Shown here piece after piece: positions 1 through 8,123 of a DNA stretch of 64,000 nucleotides. The position numbers and the translations under genes are program-made. Position 1 is the first letter of the stretch, and each line of letters begins with the position of its first letter. The DNA is taken from NCBI RefSeq assembly GCF_030908465.1, contig NZ_CP133078.1, positions 2,480,001-2,544,000 on the forward strand. Reading direction: 5' to 3'. The notes under the pieces were generated by a model. It did no database searches. It was not told where the DNA came from and saw only the letters and a program-made list of their open reading frames with translations. Source of the DNA: Anaerotignum sp. MB30-C6 (GTDB lineage Bacteria > Bacillota > Clostridia > Lachnospirales > Anaerotignaceae).

Positions 1-902
1 TGTTTTGACACAGAACGCTAGGATACACTGGGGAAAATCTGAAAAACCCCGAAACCCCGTTGTTTTTCGATGAAACGATAGTATGGATTCTATGAGATTG
101 GATTTTGAGTTTACATGACTGAAAGCATAGTGAATGTGTTCCATGTTTTCAGTTTTCTAGGACTTCATTAGTATTGGCACTCGCCTAGAACCCCTGTCAC
201 AAATATAGCCTTTATCCTATGTGTTTAGCTTTGTAGAGAAAATCAACATTGTACTAGGAAGAAATGAATAGTGTTTAGCCAATAGAGAAGTATTGATTTT
301 ACGGCATTTTTACAAAAGATTGTGTGTGCCTATTAATTTGGAATTCACCTTTTAACTTACCCACAAACAACTTTCGGCACTTTCGGCATTTTCGGCAAAT
401 TTGGAGCAAAAGGGTCTGGCTATTGTTTATTATCTTTATTTTCTTACTTTTAGAAAAATAGCGAAAATGGCGAAAATGCCGACAATAGGCTGAGGTATCC
501 TTGCTTTATTGCTGTCGTGATGCTTTCGGCATTCTCTTTTTGACTCAGGTTTCCAACGGGGTTTCGGGGTTTTCCAGAGATAGGCTAGGCTTTCTCTATA
601 CTTCATGCAAAATTTCATCGGGAGTCCACCGCTGTTTTTCCCGAGATAGGGGAAAAAAAAGAAACCTTTCGGCTTCTCTGGATAGCAGAGCATCTCTGGT
701 CACTCCTCACAAAACACAACGCACCACCGCTTTTGGGCTTTGGTGCTACAAGGTGTTTTGCGGAAGTTTCCGTCTATGTCACACCCTTTTCGGCTGTGCC
801 TCCTACCTTTGGTCGGAGCTTTCTGCTTTTCATGGCTTTATTACAATCAATTGATGTAAATTGAATTAAACTATAATCGCTATTAACTACTTAATAGGGA
901 GC
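1..902. other. Geneless, repeat-rich stretch
   Basis: I see no intact gene here. Open frames on both strands are short, lack ribosome binding sites and do not look like a family I know. The stretch holds a perfect 20-base inverted repeat (43-62 against 554-573), three tandem 9-mers of the form (c/t)tttcggca at 371-397, and two tandem 9-mers gcgaaaatg at 461-478. On the minus strand it could be the decayed end of a mobile-element replication gene, but that is a guess. Confidence 0.5.
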
Positions 903-1256
903 CTATATATAGTCATAGAAATTTTTACTTACGGTTGTTTGAGTAGATAGCATGATATTGATACCAAACTCATTATTGCATAGTAGGAAAATTTGAAGCC
1001 ATTCGTCTGAAAGTTTGGTACAGTATTCGGGGATGGCTTCTTCCAAGTCCAGTTGGTATTTTGCTTTCAACTTATCTACATCTAGGTTGCTTTCTACGAT
1101 ACAAACATATCCCCCATCATCTTCAAAAATGTTCCTACCTTCTCCATACGCTTCATCCAGTATTTTTGCAATGCCTACAACCGCCGTAAAAACCTCATTA
1201 GAAAATAAGCCTTTTAACCTTTCCGCTTCTTTCTTCGTTCCGATTATGTATAACAC
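903..1256 (-). CDS. Small hypothetical protein
   Basis: An acidic soluble protein of about 117 residues with no signal peptide or membrane segment and no family I recognise. The start is set by an AAAGGAGAG ribosome binding site: GTG at 1256 has 8 bases of spacing, and TTG at 1259 is an alternative. The N-terminal part (VLYIIGTKKEAERLKGLF) looks like a beta strand followed by a helix. It lies downstream of the DUF1643 gene on the same strand, separated by about 150 AT-rich bases, so co-transcription is possible. Small size and accessory neighbours would suit an element-borne cargo or immunity-type protein, but nothing in the sequence proves a function. Confidence 0.6.
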   Translation of the reverse strand: MLYIIGTKKEAERLKGLFSNEVFTAVVGIAKILDEAYGEGRNIFEDDGGYVCIVESNLDVDKLKAKYQLDLEEAIPEYCTKLSDEWLQIFLLCNNEFGINIMLSTQTTVSKNFYDYI

Positions 1257-1412
1257 CAAAATCTCTCCTTTACTTTAATATGTACACTACGTTTATTAGT
1301 AGATTTACTTTAGAAATATGTAGATTATTATTTTAATCCAAGGCATTTGATTCACTCCTTTATAGTTTTTTAGCACAAAAATAGACCTAATCCTCAACTT
1401 GGGGATTAGGTC

Positions 1413-2072
1413 TCATTCTGGTGTTTCTTCTGATTGTTGATTTTCTAAGCTTTCCTCTGCTGAAATTCCAGCTTCTTTCTGCCTTGATTTCTTGGTGTTT
1501 ACATCTGGTGGGGCAGGCTGTTGGGAGGGCTGATTCTGGGTGTTTGGCATTTGAAAGGGCACTAGTTCCCAATGGTTTCTGACGGATGGAGTCAGAGGGT
1601 GAACTCCCTTCTTCCCTCTTTCATCTTGAATGAGATAGAGCTTGTCTTTGTAGTCCGAAAGCATGTCCAGAACGCTTTTTTGATAGGCTTGGATCCTTTT
1701 GTTGCCGTCACCACATGAACCCCATGCAATGATGGCTTTTTCGTTGCTTTCGTCTGCCACACACTTTAGGATTGTTTCTCTGTTTTCCTGATTGTAGGCT
1801 TCTTCTGATTTATCTACTATGAGTTTGTTGTAGTTGAGCTTCGAGCCAAGGTTTACAAGGTCACACCCTCCATAGCCTCGAGCGTGGAGATTTTTGATGA
1901 CAAGGCTTGTGGTTAGGTCTGTTACGATGCAGTTGGCTTCTGCTGGTGATGTCATGATGACAACAGCCTTTGGTTTCTTCTCTTCCCATTCTAGGGTGAG
2001 TAGAAACTTGTGTTTCCTGTCCTTTGAAAAGGTGCATTTGCTTTTGATGGTTGCTTTTTCTGTGATTGGCAT
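1413..2072 (-). CDS. DUF1643 domain-containing protein
   Basis: A 219-residue protein. The block from VVIMTSPAEANCIVTD through the helix ending ARGYGGCDLVNL (about residues 37-75), and the later IIAWGSCGD segment (about 114-122), match the layout of the DUF1643 family, whose members are common on plasmids, phages and integrative elements and have no established function. The last 50 residues are rich in Pro, Gln, Ser and Glu and look disordered. The start ATG follows an AAGGAGGACA site. It is transcribed away from the OLD-type gene at 2283, leaving a 210-base divergent promoter region. The family call is from pattern memory; an in vivo role cannot be inferred. Confidence 0.7.
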   Translation of the reverse strand: MPITEKATIKSKCTFSKDRKHKFLLTLEWEEKKPKAVVIMTSPAEANCIVTDLTTSLVIKNLHARGYGGCDLVNLGSKLNYNKLIVDKSEEAYNQENRETILKCVADESNEKAIIAWGSCGDGNKRIQAYQKSVLDMLSDYKDKLYLIQDERGKKGVHPLTPSVRNHWELVPFQMPNTQNQPSQQPAPPDVNTKKSRQKEAGISAEESLENQQSEETPE

Positions 2073-2188
2073 GGCTTGTCCTCCTTAATTAGTATTTAGT
2101 GTTTGTTATGTTCAAGGTAATAATATTAGTTTATAGGAGGATTTATTTCATTAGGAAAGGAATTTAGGAAGAAAAAAGCAGGAATATA

Positions 2189-2216
2189 TTGTCATTTTTT
2201 GTGACTATAGTATAAT
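2189..2216 (+). promoter_or_regulatory. Sigma-A-type promoter of the OLD-type gene
   Basis: TTGTCA at 2189-2194 and TATAAT at 2211-2216 are separated by 16 bases. The predicted leader is about 60 bases and ends in a GGAGG site at 2273. No operator-like repeat is visible around it. Confidence 0.6.
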
Positions 2217-2282
2217 AAGATTAGAAACAAATTTAAATCTAACAGGAATTATAGGGATATCAAAAGTTATAGGAGGATTTAG

Positions 2283-3785
2283 ATGAGTAATATTAGAATG
2301 GTTATTCATAATATTAAAGGTATACATCATGGTACAATTGAATTACCAATAGATAATGGAATTTATGCCATTGTTGGGAATAATGGTATAGGAAAAAGCA
2401 CTATAATGGCATGTATGGCCCAACTTGTTTCACGTCACAACTTGGGGTTACTTAAACCAGAAGATTATTCATCAGATTCCTATATTGAATTTATGTATGA
2501 GGATCAAAAAGATAAATGGTACTGTGAAAATAACTTTTGGAAAGCAGATTCCTTCCCTAGAACTCTAAGGTTTAATGGAACATATGAGGGAAGCCTCTTT
2601 TATGGTATGCGGTTCCGTGATTCTAAAAATGTTGATGAACTTATGGAAGCTGGAAAAATTGAGGAGGATAGTATTGTTGATGCTGATTCTTATATTCAAG
2701 AGTCATTAGGAAAAATACTGCACAATAATTCTAAGTATTATAAAGGGTTAAAAAGAATTCGTAATAAATATATAGCAGAAAAATTAAATTTAAAAAATAC
2801 ACCATATTTTATGACGACACCTACTTCCTTAATTAGTCAATATCGAATGAGTTCAGGGGAATGTCTACTTATTTCTCTCTTGCATTTTATTTATAATTCA
2901 ATTATCAGACGTTCATTACCTATAGACCAACCAGTTTTAATGTTAATTGATGAAATTGAGTTGGCTTTACACCCAGTTGCAATAGTTAATTTGCTAGAAC
3001 TCTTTCAGGAACTGACTAATAAATACAAAAACCTTACAGTTATTCTTACATCACATTCATCAGAGGTAATTAGAAAAATCAATCCCAAAAATCTATTTAA
3101 AGTTGAGCGAATAAATGATGAAACAAACAATTTCAATGTTATTAATCCTTGTTATCCAGGCTACGCAATACGTGATGTCTATATGCATGATGGATTTGAT
3201 TACCTTTTATTGGTTGAAGATGAGTTGGCAAAAATAATTGTAAAAAAAGCTATAGAAGAATTAAAACTAGAAAATAGCAAGCTTATTAATGTATTGCCAG
3301 TTGGAGGATGGCAAAATGTTTTAAAACTACAGATTGAATTGATTACAAACAACGTCCTAGGGGTTGGTAAACAAGTTTTTAGTGTCCTCGATGGCGATGT
3401 TCAATCTAAAATTCAGAAGCAATATAAATCAACAAGAAAATTGTTTTTACCTGTAAATAGTGTTGAAAAATATCTAAGAAATGTATTATTTGAAAATCCT
3501 GTTTTACCAGTTAAAAAAAGAATTAACGATGTTTTCTTTTCGCTAGAAAGTGTAGATTCATTAATTCTTAATTATAAAGAAAGCGAAAATGAACTTTCTA
3601 AATTATTAGGCGATGATTATAAAACTGATACAGATGGTAAACGCTTATTTGCTGTGTTATTAAAAGAATTGAAAAAGAGAAGAATTACAGAAGAAAGTTT
3701 TGTTAATTCTTTATATCAAATAATTAGGGATAATGTTGATTTCACTAAATTTTATGACTCATTAAGAGATGAATTTACTCGTTAA
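2283..3785 (+). CDS. OLD-type AAA ATPase with Toprim nuclease domain
   Basis: A 500-residue protein with an ABC/SMC-like ATPase followed by a Toprim domain. Visible motifs are Walker A GNNGIGKST (32-40), signature-like MSSGE (189-193), Walker B LMLIDEIELALHP (219-231) and an H-loop TSHSSE (256-261). The Toprim part has VEDE (311-314, catalytic Glu) and LDGD (369-372, the metal-binding Asp pair). This is the order in OLD-family nucleases, which act in phage defence. Class 2 OLD proteins such as GajA pair with a UvrD-like helicase; none is present, so this is a stand-alone class 1-like protein. The gene is visibly more AT-rich than the ribosomal and redox genes and has its own promoter and terminator, which suggests horizontal acquisition. 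Cleavage activity and defence are inferred from the family. Confidence 0.85.
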   Translation: MSNIRMVIHNIKGIHHGTIELPIDNGIYAIVGNNGIGKSTIMACMAQLVSRHNLGLLKPEDYSSDSYIEFMYEDQKDKWYCENNFWKADSFPRTLRFNGTYEGSLFYGMRFRDSKNVDELMEAGKIEEDSIVDADSYIQESLGKILHNNSKYYKGLKRIRNKYIAEKLNLKNTPYFMTTPTSLISQYRMSSGECLLISLLHFIYNSIIRRSLPIDQPVLMLIDEIELALHPVAIVNLLELFQELTNKYKNLTVILTSHSSEVIRKINPKNLFKVERINDETNNFNVINPCYPGYAIRDVYMHDGFDYLLLVEDELAKIIVKKAIEELKLENSKLINVLPVGGWQNVLKLQIELITNNVLGVGKQVFSVLDGDVQSKIQKQYKSTRKLFLPVNSVEKYLRNVLFENPVLPVKKRINDVFFSLESVDSLILNYKESENELSKLLGDDYKTDTDGKRLFAVLLKELKKRRITEESFVNSLYQIIRDNVDFTKFYDSLRDEFTR

Positions 3786-3820
3786 ATATAGTTTTTTTAA
3801 TCGCTTCAAATACGCCCCCC

Positions 3821-3906
3821 CTATCCGAGTATCTCTTAACAGGTGCTTCATCTCCATAGAAAGAACCCTCGAAATAACCTTTATTGGTTGCTTCGAGGGT
3901 TTTTTA
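3821..3906 (+). terminator. Intrinsic terminator within a dispersed repeat
   Basis: The hairpin pairs accctcgaa (3865-3873) with ttcgagggt (3892-3900) and is followed by TTTTTT, ending the OLD-type transcript. The hairpin and about 45 bases before it, starting at cgagtatctctt (near 3826), recur in diverged form at about 19994-20085, after the radical SAM gene. Confidence 0.8.
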
Positions 3907-4160
3907 TTTTGTGCTTTAGCTAATTTCCCCTAGTCATTCCCCATGTGATACCCCCTCTTAATTGGATTAAAAAAAGACCTATAACATAATTAGTAGTAGG
4001 TCTTTTTCTGACAATTCTTCTGGCTAATAGTTTTCTGGACTTCCTTCTCTACCAATTTCGGCTTTAATCTGTTCCTCTCTCATTCTAGCTAAATAAACAC
4101 CTAAACACACTTGCAACATATGAAAAATTGATTTATACTCCATTCAAGGAGGTGGGCTAA

Positions 4161-4838
4161 GTGCATGATGTTTATCTCAAACAGCTTCAGAAATTGCCAT
4201 TATTCGTAGGAATCAAAAAGAACGATATTGATTCTATGCTTGCCTGTTTAGGAAGTTATGTACGTTCCTATAAAAAAGGGGAGCTGATTTTTCTTGCAGG
4301 TGAAACAGTAAAACATATTGGTATCATTTTAAGCGGATCTGTGAGCATGATTAAAGAGGACATTTGGGGCACCCAAACCCTCATTGCTTTCATGAAGACA
4401 GGAGAAGTATTTGGAGAAACCTTTGCCTGCGGGAATCTTTTTGATTCCAATGTTACTTTTTCTGTAAGTGCAGACTGTAAAATCTTATTTCTTCCTTTTT
4501 ATAAAATTATACATTCTTGCAACATGTCCTGCACCTTTCATCATCGACTAATTGAAAACATGGTAAGGCTTATTAGTAGTAAAAATATCCAGCTCATAGA
4601 AAAAATCGAAGTGACCTCTAAAAAAACACTGCGGGAAAAAATTTTGACTTATCTTTTGATACAAGCCAAAAAGCAGGGCTGCGAATATTTTGATATTCCT
4701 TTGGGGCGCCTCGAGTTGGCTGCTTATCTATGCGCTGATCGCAGTGCATTAACACGTGAATTATCACAAATGCGTTCTGAAGGCTTGCTGGACTTTGAAA
4801 AAAATACATTTCATCTATTAGAATTAAATAATCGTTAG
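4161..4838 (+). CDS. Crp/Fnr-family transcriptional regulator
   Basis: A 225-residue activator-type regulator. The N-terminal cNMP-like beta-roll runs from about 14 to 105 (GELIFLAGE, IGIILSGSV, FGE), a dimer helix from about 126 to 160, and the winged HTH from about 175 to 212, with recognition helix DRSALTRELSQMRSEGLL. No N-terminal Fnr-type cysteine set is present; there is a CNMSC pair with two His at 120-128. Translation starts at GTG after AAGGAGGTG. It sits beside hemerythrin, ferredoxin and sulfite-reductase genes whose promoters share an ATGTTG-N6-CAACAT operator, so it is the best candidate for their regulator. The setting resembles that of HcpR-type regulators, but signal and subgroup are inferred. 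Its own upstream has only a half-site, CAACAT at 4114-4119. Confidence 0.88.
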   Translation: MHDVYLKQLQKLPLFVGIKKNDIDSMLACLGSYVRSYKKGELIFLAGETVKHIGIILSGSVSMIKEDIWGTQTLIAFMKTGEVFGETFACGNLFDSNVTFSVSADCKILFLPFYKIIHSCNMSCTFHHRLIENMVRLISSKNIQLIEKIEVTSKKTLREKILTYLLIQAKKQGCEYFDIPLGRLELAAYLCADRSALTRELSQMRSEGLLDFEKNTFHLLELNNR

Positions 4839-5299
4839 TCTCAAATATTAACTGAATGTCTTTTGTCGTTTTGTAACCGCCGTAAATATGACCAAGTCCA
4901 TTGCTGTTGCTGTATCTCTGCCAATTAAAAACAGTATATCCTCAAACAAGCAACAGCAATCGGGTAAACTTGACTATCTGAATGGTTTCTTTCCAGCACT
5001 TTCAAAGCACATACCTGACCATATATCCATTTTTGTCTAAAGAACCTTTATTTTCCCAGAGGGATTACTATCCCAATTCTATGAAAAGTGTCCCCACACG
5101 ATAAACTACTTCTTCTTTCTAGTGGCATTTTTCTTCTGTCATAAAACAACGCAAAATAAATCCACTTCTTTTGACTAACTCCACGAAATAAATTAGTAAA
5201 ATAAGTATCCATCTTTATTACAATAGACCATTATACTTTAGGGGAAAAACAAATCTATTTTTGTTGCATTTAAAACCATTTGTTTAGTAAAAAACCAGA
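4839..5299. other. Convergent intergenic region
   Basis: No supported gene. One 50-codon frame on the plus strand (4888-5040) lacks a ribosome binding site. A 12-base inverted repeat, attgctgttgct at 4900-4911 and agcaacagcaat at 4949-4960, brackets a 37-base loop and could fold in either transcript. Nothing else stands out. Confidence 0.4.
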
Positions 5300-5986
5300 T
5301 CACTGCACCTTGACTTCAGGGTTCTTTTCCCCAAACTTCTCCAGCAATTCCTGTTCAATTTCACTACGCTGCTTACCTGATTTCTCACGTGTCTTAATGA
5401 GCTTATACGCTTGAAATAGTTGTGATGGCCCAATTTCTGAACTAAAGTAACCAATCCCCTGATTCCACGCCAAAAGTTCAAATACATCGTCAAGTGCGGC
5501 CGAATTAAGCCCATGGATATATGCCTTTACCAATTCTCTCGTTGCCTGCCTCATGCGCCCAGCGCCCACGGCATTGGCTAAAGAAAGCAACAGCCGTATT
5601 TCGTAGGGCAATGCCCTCTTCTCATCATTCCACGTAAGATCCCAAAAGTCCGCAGCAATCTGACCCAGCTTTTCATCAATCATGGGATAATTCAGCAAAG
5701 CCAATGGGCGAAAAGGAGCTATATCTGCTGTCCCAACTTCCTGCACACGGTAGAAATGTGCATGAAATTCCTTATCATTCACTTGTTCTGTAAAATACTC
5801 AAACCCCAAAGCTTCCATGGAGCCATAAAGTGGCCAAGGTTCAAAAGTCTGGATAATCGTTAACCCGCAACCTTTCCCCAAATCGGCAGCACGCTTTTGT
5901 AATCCATGAAAAAAGTTGCCTTGTAAATGACGAACATCAATACACTCAAAGTTTGAAATTTCATCTTTCCATTGTTCGTAACTCAT
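5300..5986 (-). CDS. DUF2249 and AhpD-like fusion protein
   Basis: A 228-residue cytosolic protein of two parts. Residues about 12-85 fit DUF2249, a TusA-like fold (ECIDVRHLQGNF, then GLTIIQTFEPWPLY). Residues about 95-200 resemble the all-helical carboxymuconolactone decarboxylase/AhpD fold (LPYEIRLLLSLANAVGAG, then AYIHGLNSAALDDVFELLAW). The CxxC redox pair of AhpD is absent; the only cysteines are in the N-terminal part. DUF2249 proteins commonly accompany hemerythrins and nitric-oxide-linked genes, and here the hemerythrin gene is 18 bases upstream on the same strand, so one transcript is likely. Function is unknown; handling of a nitrogen-oxide or oxygen stress product is an inference from context. 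Confidence 0.65.
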   Translation of the reverse strand: MSYEQWKDEISNFECIDVRHLQGNFFHGLQKRAADLGKGCGLTIIQTFEPWPLYGSMEALGFEYFTEQVNDKEFHAHFYRVQEVGTADIAPFRPLALLNYPMIDEKLGQIAADFWDLTWNDEKRALPYEIRLLLSLANAVGAGRMRQATRELVKAYIHGLNSAALDDVFELLAWNQGIGYFSSEIGPSQLFQAYKLIKTREKSGKQRSEIEQELLEKFGEKNPEVKVQ

Positions 5987-6004
5987 TCCCTCATCCCCTC
6001 TTTC

Positions 6005-6562
6005 TTATTGATATTTTTCCGTAAGCTCCTTCAGCAATTTTAAAGCCTTTTCTTGAATAAACTTTTCTTCCGCTTGCCTTTCAAAAATTTCCACTTCGCT
6101 GTCTATGCTCCGCAAGATATCATCCGTAAGGTCACGCCCTGCAAATGTATAAACTACATTATCCTCTTTATCAATATGACGTTGCAACAAGTTCGCCCAT
6201 GAACCAGCATTTATTAAAATTTCCAGTTTGTCCCGAGTATTCGGTGCGGACTCATAACGCTCTAACGCATTTTCAAGCTCCCCTAAGTGAAACCTCCCCA
6301 TATCATGCTCAACCAACATACCATGTTGAATTAGCTTTACAGCAGCAGGTCCCAACCGCTCCATCATCTCCCGAAAAAGAATCCGCTCCTCTTTTCCATG
6401 ATGATGTTCATCTGCATAGGTTCTTGCAAAGGTAATCATATCCCGAAAATCGTCCACCTCTACAGAGGCACCTTCCAAAATACGACAGCTTGCATTGCGA
6501 ATGACTTCCACAAGGGCCAGAATATTTTTATGTTCGTGTATCATTAAATCAATAGAATTCAT
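6005..6562 (-). CDS. Hemerythrin-domain protein
   Basis: A 185-residue HHE-type four-helix protein expected to hold a non-haem di-iron site. Likely ligands are in MIHEHKN (8-14), the EHHHGKEE block (52-59), QHGMLVEHDMGR (79-90) and LQRHIDKEDNVVY near residue 135. Family members bind oxygen or nitric oxide, or sense iron or oxygen. The ATG is preceded by AGGAGGTG, which overlaps the end of the broken gene upstream, and the fusion gene follows after 18 bases, so the three form one transcription unit. A role in oxygen or NO tolerance of this anaerobe is inferred from family and neighbours. Confidence 0.88.
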   Translation of the reverse strand: MNSIDLMIHEHKNILALVEVIRNASCRILEGASVEVDDFRDMITFARTYADEHHHGKEERILFREMMERLGPAAVKLIQHGMLVEHDMGRFHLGELENALERYESAPNTRDKLEILINAGSWANLLQRHIDKEDNVVYTFAGRDLTDDILRSIDSEVEIFERQAEEKFIQEKALKLLKELTEKYQ

Positions 6563-6564
6563 TT

Positions 6565-7168
6565 CTACACCTCCTGAACGAGAAATTGATTATTTATCTG
6601 CTGAAAAGAAAAGCCACTACCTGAGAGACTTCCTAAAATAAAGGCACCTCTTAATAAATAATAGTTTTCAATCCTTCCGCCTACTGCTTCCCAAAAAAGT
6701 AAATGTAAATCTACCCTTTGCCGCCGCAGGACACGTTGCTCACTCTGCTATAAAATCTCATTGACGTGGTCGCAAGGCATACCCTCTAGCAGTATATCAC
6801 TCAATGCTCGGTAAATTCCTTGGGCATCGCCAGAATCAGGTAAAGGATTCTCTTGTCCCAGTTGAAATGCCACATCTTTGAGGGCTCAACATTTGTTGGA
6901 TCGTCATGCAAAATTTCTGTTACAGCGCAAGCAAACCGTTTCTCTGCAATGCCGATTTGGCTTTGCAGCCAGCCATGGATATTGCCGTTATCAATCACTT
7001 CTTCCAGCGGTCGATGTTCAACAACTCCATATTCTTTCGTCAAATTGTTTTCTAAGACATTCCTTTTTTCCTCAGATCCAACGGAAGACAGCATAGCGTT
7101 TGTCGAGCCTCCTGCAACTGAATTTTGCGATAGAGCCAGTAATGAATCGGACCCCAGAATGCACTCAT
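6565..7168 (-). pseudogene. Broken hemerythrin-associated gene
   Basis: Protein-like sequence can be followed over about 200 codons, but only by changing frame twice and reading through one stop. From ATG at 7168, after a GAAAGGGATG site, the frame gives MSAFWGPIHYWLYRKIQLQE. The frame starting at 7172 then gives YGVVEHRPLEEVIDNGNIHG and later VTEILHDDPTNVE. A third frame gives ALKDVAFQLGQE, then LLEGMPCDHVNEIL, an in-frame TAG where GAG would fit, and QSEQRV up to a stop at 6565 just before the hemerythrin ATG. The start, the tight junction with the next gene and continuous coding character show a recently inactivated gene. I recall such proteins beside clostridial redox genes but cannot name a function. 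Confidence 0.7.
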
Positions 7169-7192
7169 ACATTCATCCCTTTCTAAAAATAT

Positions 7193-7222
7193 GGTCATGG
7201 AACAATAAATTATCCCATGACC
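7193..7222. promoter_or_regulatory. Inverted repeat upstream of hemerythrin unit
   Basis: ggtcatgg (7193-7200) and ccatgacc (7215-7222) form 8-base perfect arms around a 14-base AT-rich spacer, 25-54 bases upstream of the broken gene's start. It differs from the ATGTTG operators of this region, so it may be a second regulator's site or simply a hairpin in the leader. The rest of the 200-base gap up to the ferredoxin gene shows nothing recognisable. Confidence 0.35.
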
Positions 7223-7426
7223 TTAACCTTATTATGAACCGTTTACCTGCTCATTATTAGCTTTTGTACTTCATTCAAATTTGAGCCATGAACCATACAT
7301 GCATCCGACAAAGATTCCTTCTAAGAAGAGGGCAACCTAGGCAATGAATGTCCACTCCATCAGTACAGGATAGTCCCGTCTTTTTAAACTCAAGATAGAT
7401 TGCTTTTTTTAAATTTATTTTAATCC

Positions 7427-7615
7427 TCAATCATCATTTTCGATTGCATTTACGGGGCAACCGCTTTGTGCCTGTGCGGCTGTGTCCTGTGCATCTACAG
7501 GAACCTCTCCCTCAATAGCGACTGCCACACCTTCATTCGTCATTTGGAAAACCTCAGGACATACAGATTCACATAACCCACACCCAATACAACTTTCATT
7601 TACAAAATACTTCAT
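7427..7615 (-). CDS. Single-cluster [4Fe-4S] ferredoxin
   Basis: A 62-residue electron carrier. Cys9, Cys12 and Cys15 in CIGCGLCESVCP, together with Cys53 in SGCPVNAIE, form the ligand set of one [4Fe-4S] cluster. Cys19 remains free, and the second cluster motif of clostridial 2[4Fe-4S] ferredoxins is missing. ATG follows an AGAGGAGAT site. The gene is monocistronic and has its own promoter with a perfect 26-base palindrome centred at -41.5. Because that operator matches the one before fnt-asrABC, it may carry electrons in the same stress or respiratory response. The partner enzyme is not known. Confidence 0.9.
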   Translation of the reverse strand: MKYFVNESCIGCGLCESVCPEVFQMTNEGVAVAIEGEVPVDAQDTAAQAQSGCPVNAIENDD

Positions 7616-7673
7616 ACAAACATCTCCTCTCTAAATCACTCGTTTTAAGGTTTTTACTTTCTTTGTTTACACA

Positions 7674-7721
7674 AATATAACATGGTTTCAGTAGCAATTA
7701 TGTTGTTAAAACAACATAATT
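7674..7721 (-). promoter_or_regulatory. Ferredoxin promoter with Crp/Fnr-type operator
   Basis: A perfect palindrome, aattatgttgtt (7696-7707), AA, aacaacataatt (7710-7721), contains ATGTTG-N6-CAACAT. The minus-strand -10 box TATATT (7679 to 7674) begins 20 bases downstream of CAACAT's partner half, which puts the operator centre at -41.5, the class II activation position. There is no recognisable -35 hexamer, as expected for an activator-dependent promoter. Confidence 0.75.
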
Positions 7722-8056
7722 AAAAAAAATAGTATAATTTAGCAATTATTTTTTATTTTTATGAAATTTACTCTTGAAAAAAAATAGTCTTTCAGCTTTT
7801 CCTTGAAGGTCACGTTTTTAATTCAAAAGTATGGCTGAAGTATTTGTGCTTTTGTATAAGAATTTAACCAAAAAGGACTAAATAAATTCCCAAATTAATG
7901 ATTCGTGAAAATTTCTATGATAGACCCATAAAAGTAGCATTTCAAACGAATACCCAAAACACAAAATCAAGAAACTTGTGCCAATAAGAATGTTTTAAAG
8001 AACTTATAATAACTGCATTGATCCAATTCGAAATATCCAAGTAATAAACCCCTGAT
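7722..8056. other. AT-rich divergent intergenic region
   Basis: About 330 very AT-rich bases between the ferredoxin promoter and the ABC importer promoter. I see no gene, hairpin terminator or RNA motif in it. Confidence 0.4.
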
Positions 8057-8100
8057 TGGTTGCACAGGCAACATGCTGTGCCGTAAAAATACCGTATACT
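8057..8100 (+). promoter_or_regulatory. ABC importer promoter with Crp/Fnr-type operator
   Basis: tggttg (8057-8062), six bases, then CAACAT (8069-8074) is an imperfect copy of the region's operator; the core GTTGC-acag-GCAAC is perfect. The -10 box TATACT (8095-8100) starts exactly 20 bases after the operator, so its centre lies at -41.5, as at the ferredoxin and fnt promoters. Confidence 0.68.
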
Positions 8101-8123
8101 AATCGTATTAAGGAGGGATTGAT

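Noticed and set aside
371..478. Possible CRISPR array from short tandem repeats
   Set aside because: Units are only 9 bases, contiguous and without spacers; no cas genes in the window.
436..854. Two overlapping open frames on opposite strands in the first kilobase
   Set aside because: No ribosome binding sites, low-complexity translation dominated by the TTCGGC repeats, and no family-like motif.
4090..4160. Operator copy for autoregulation of the Crp-like gene
   Set aside because: Only one half-site (CAACAT) is present and it is not 20 bases from a -10 box.
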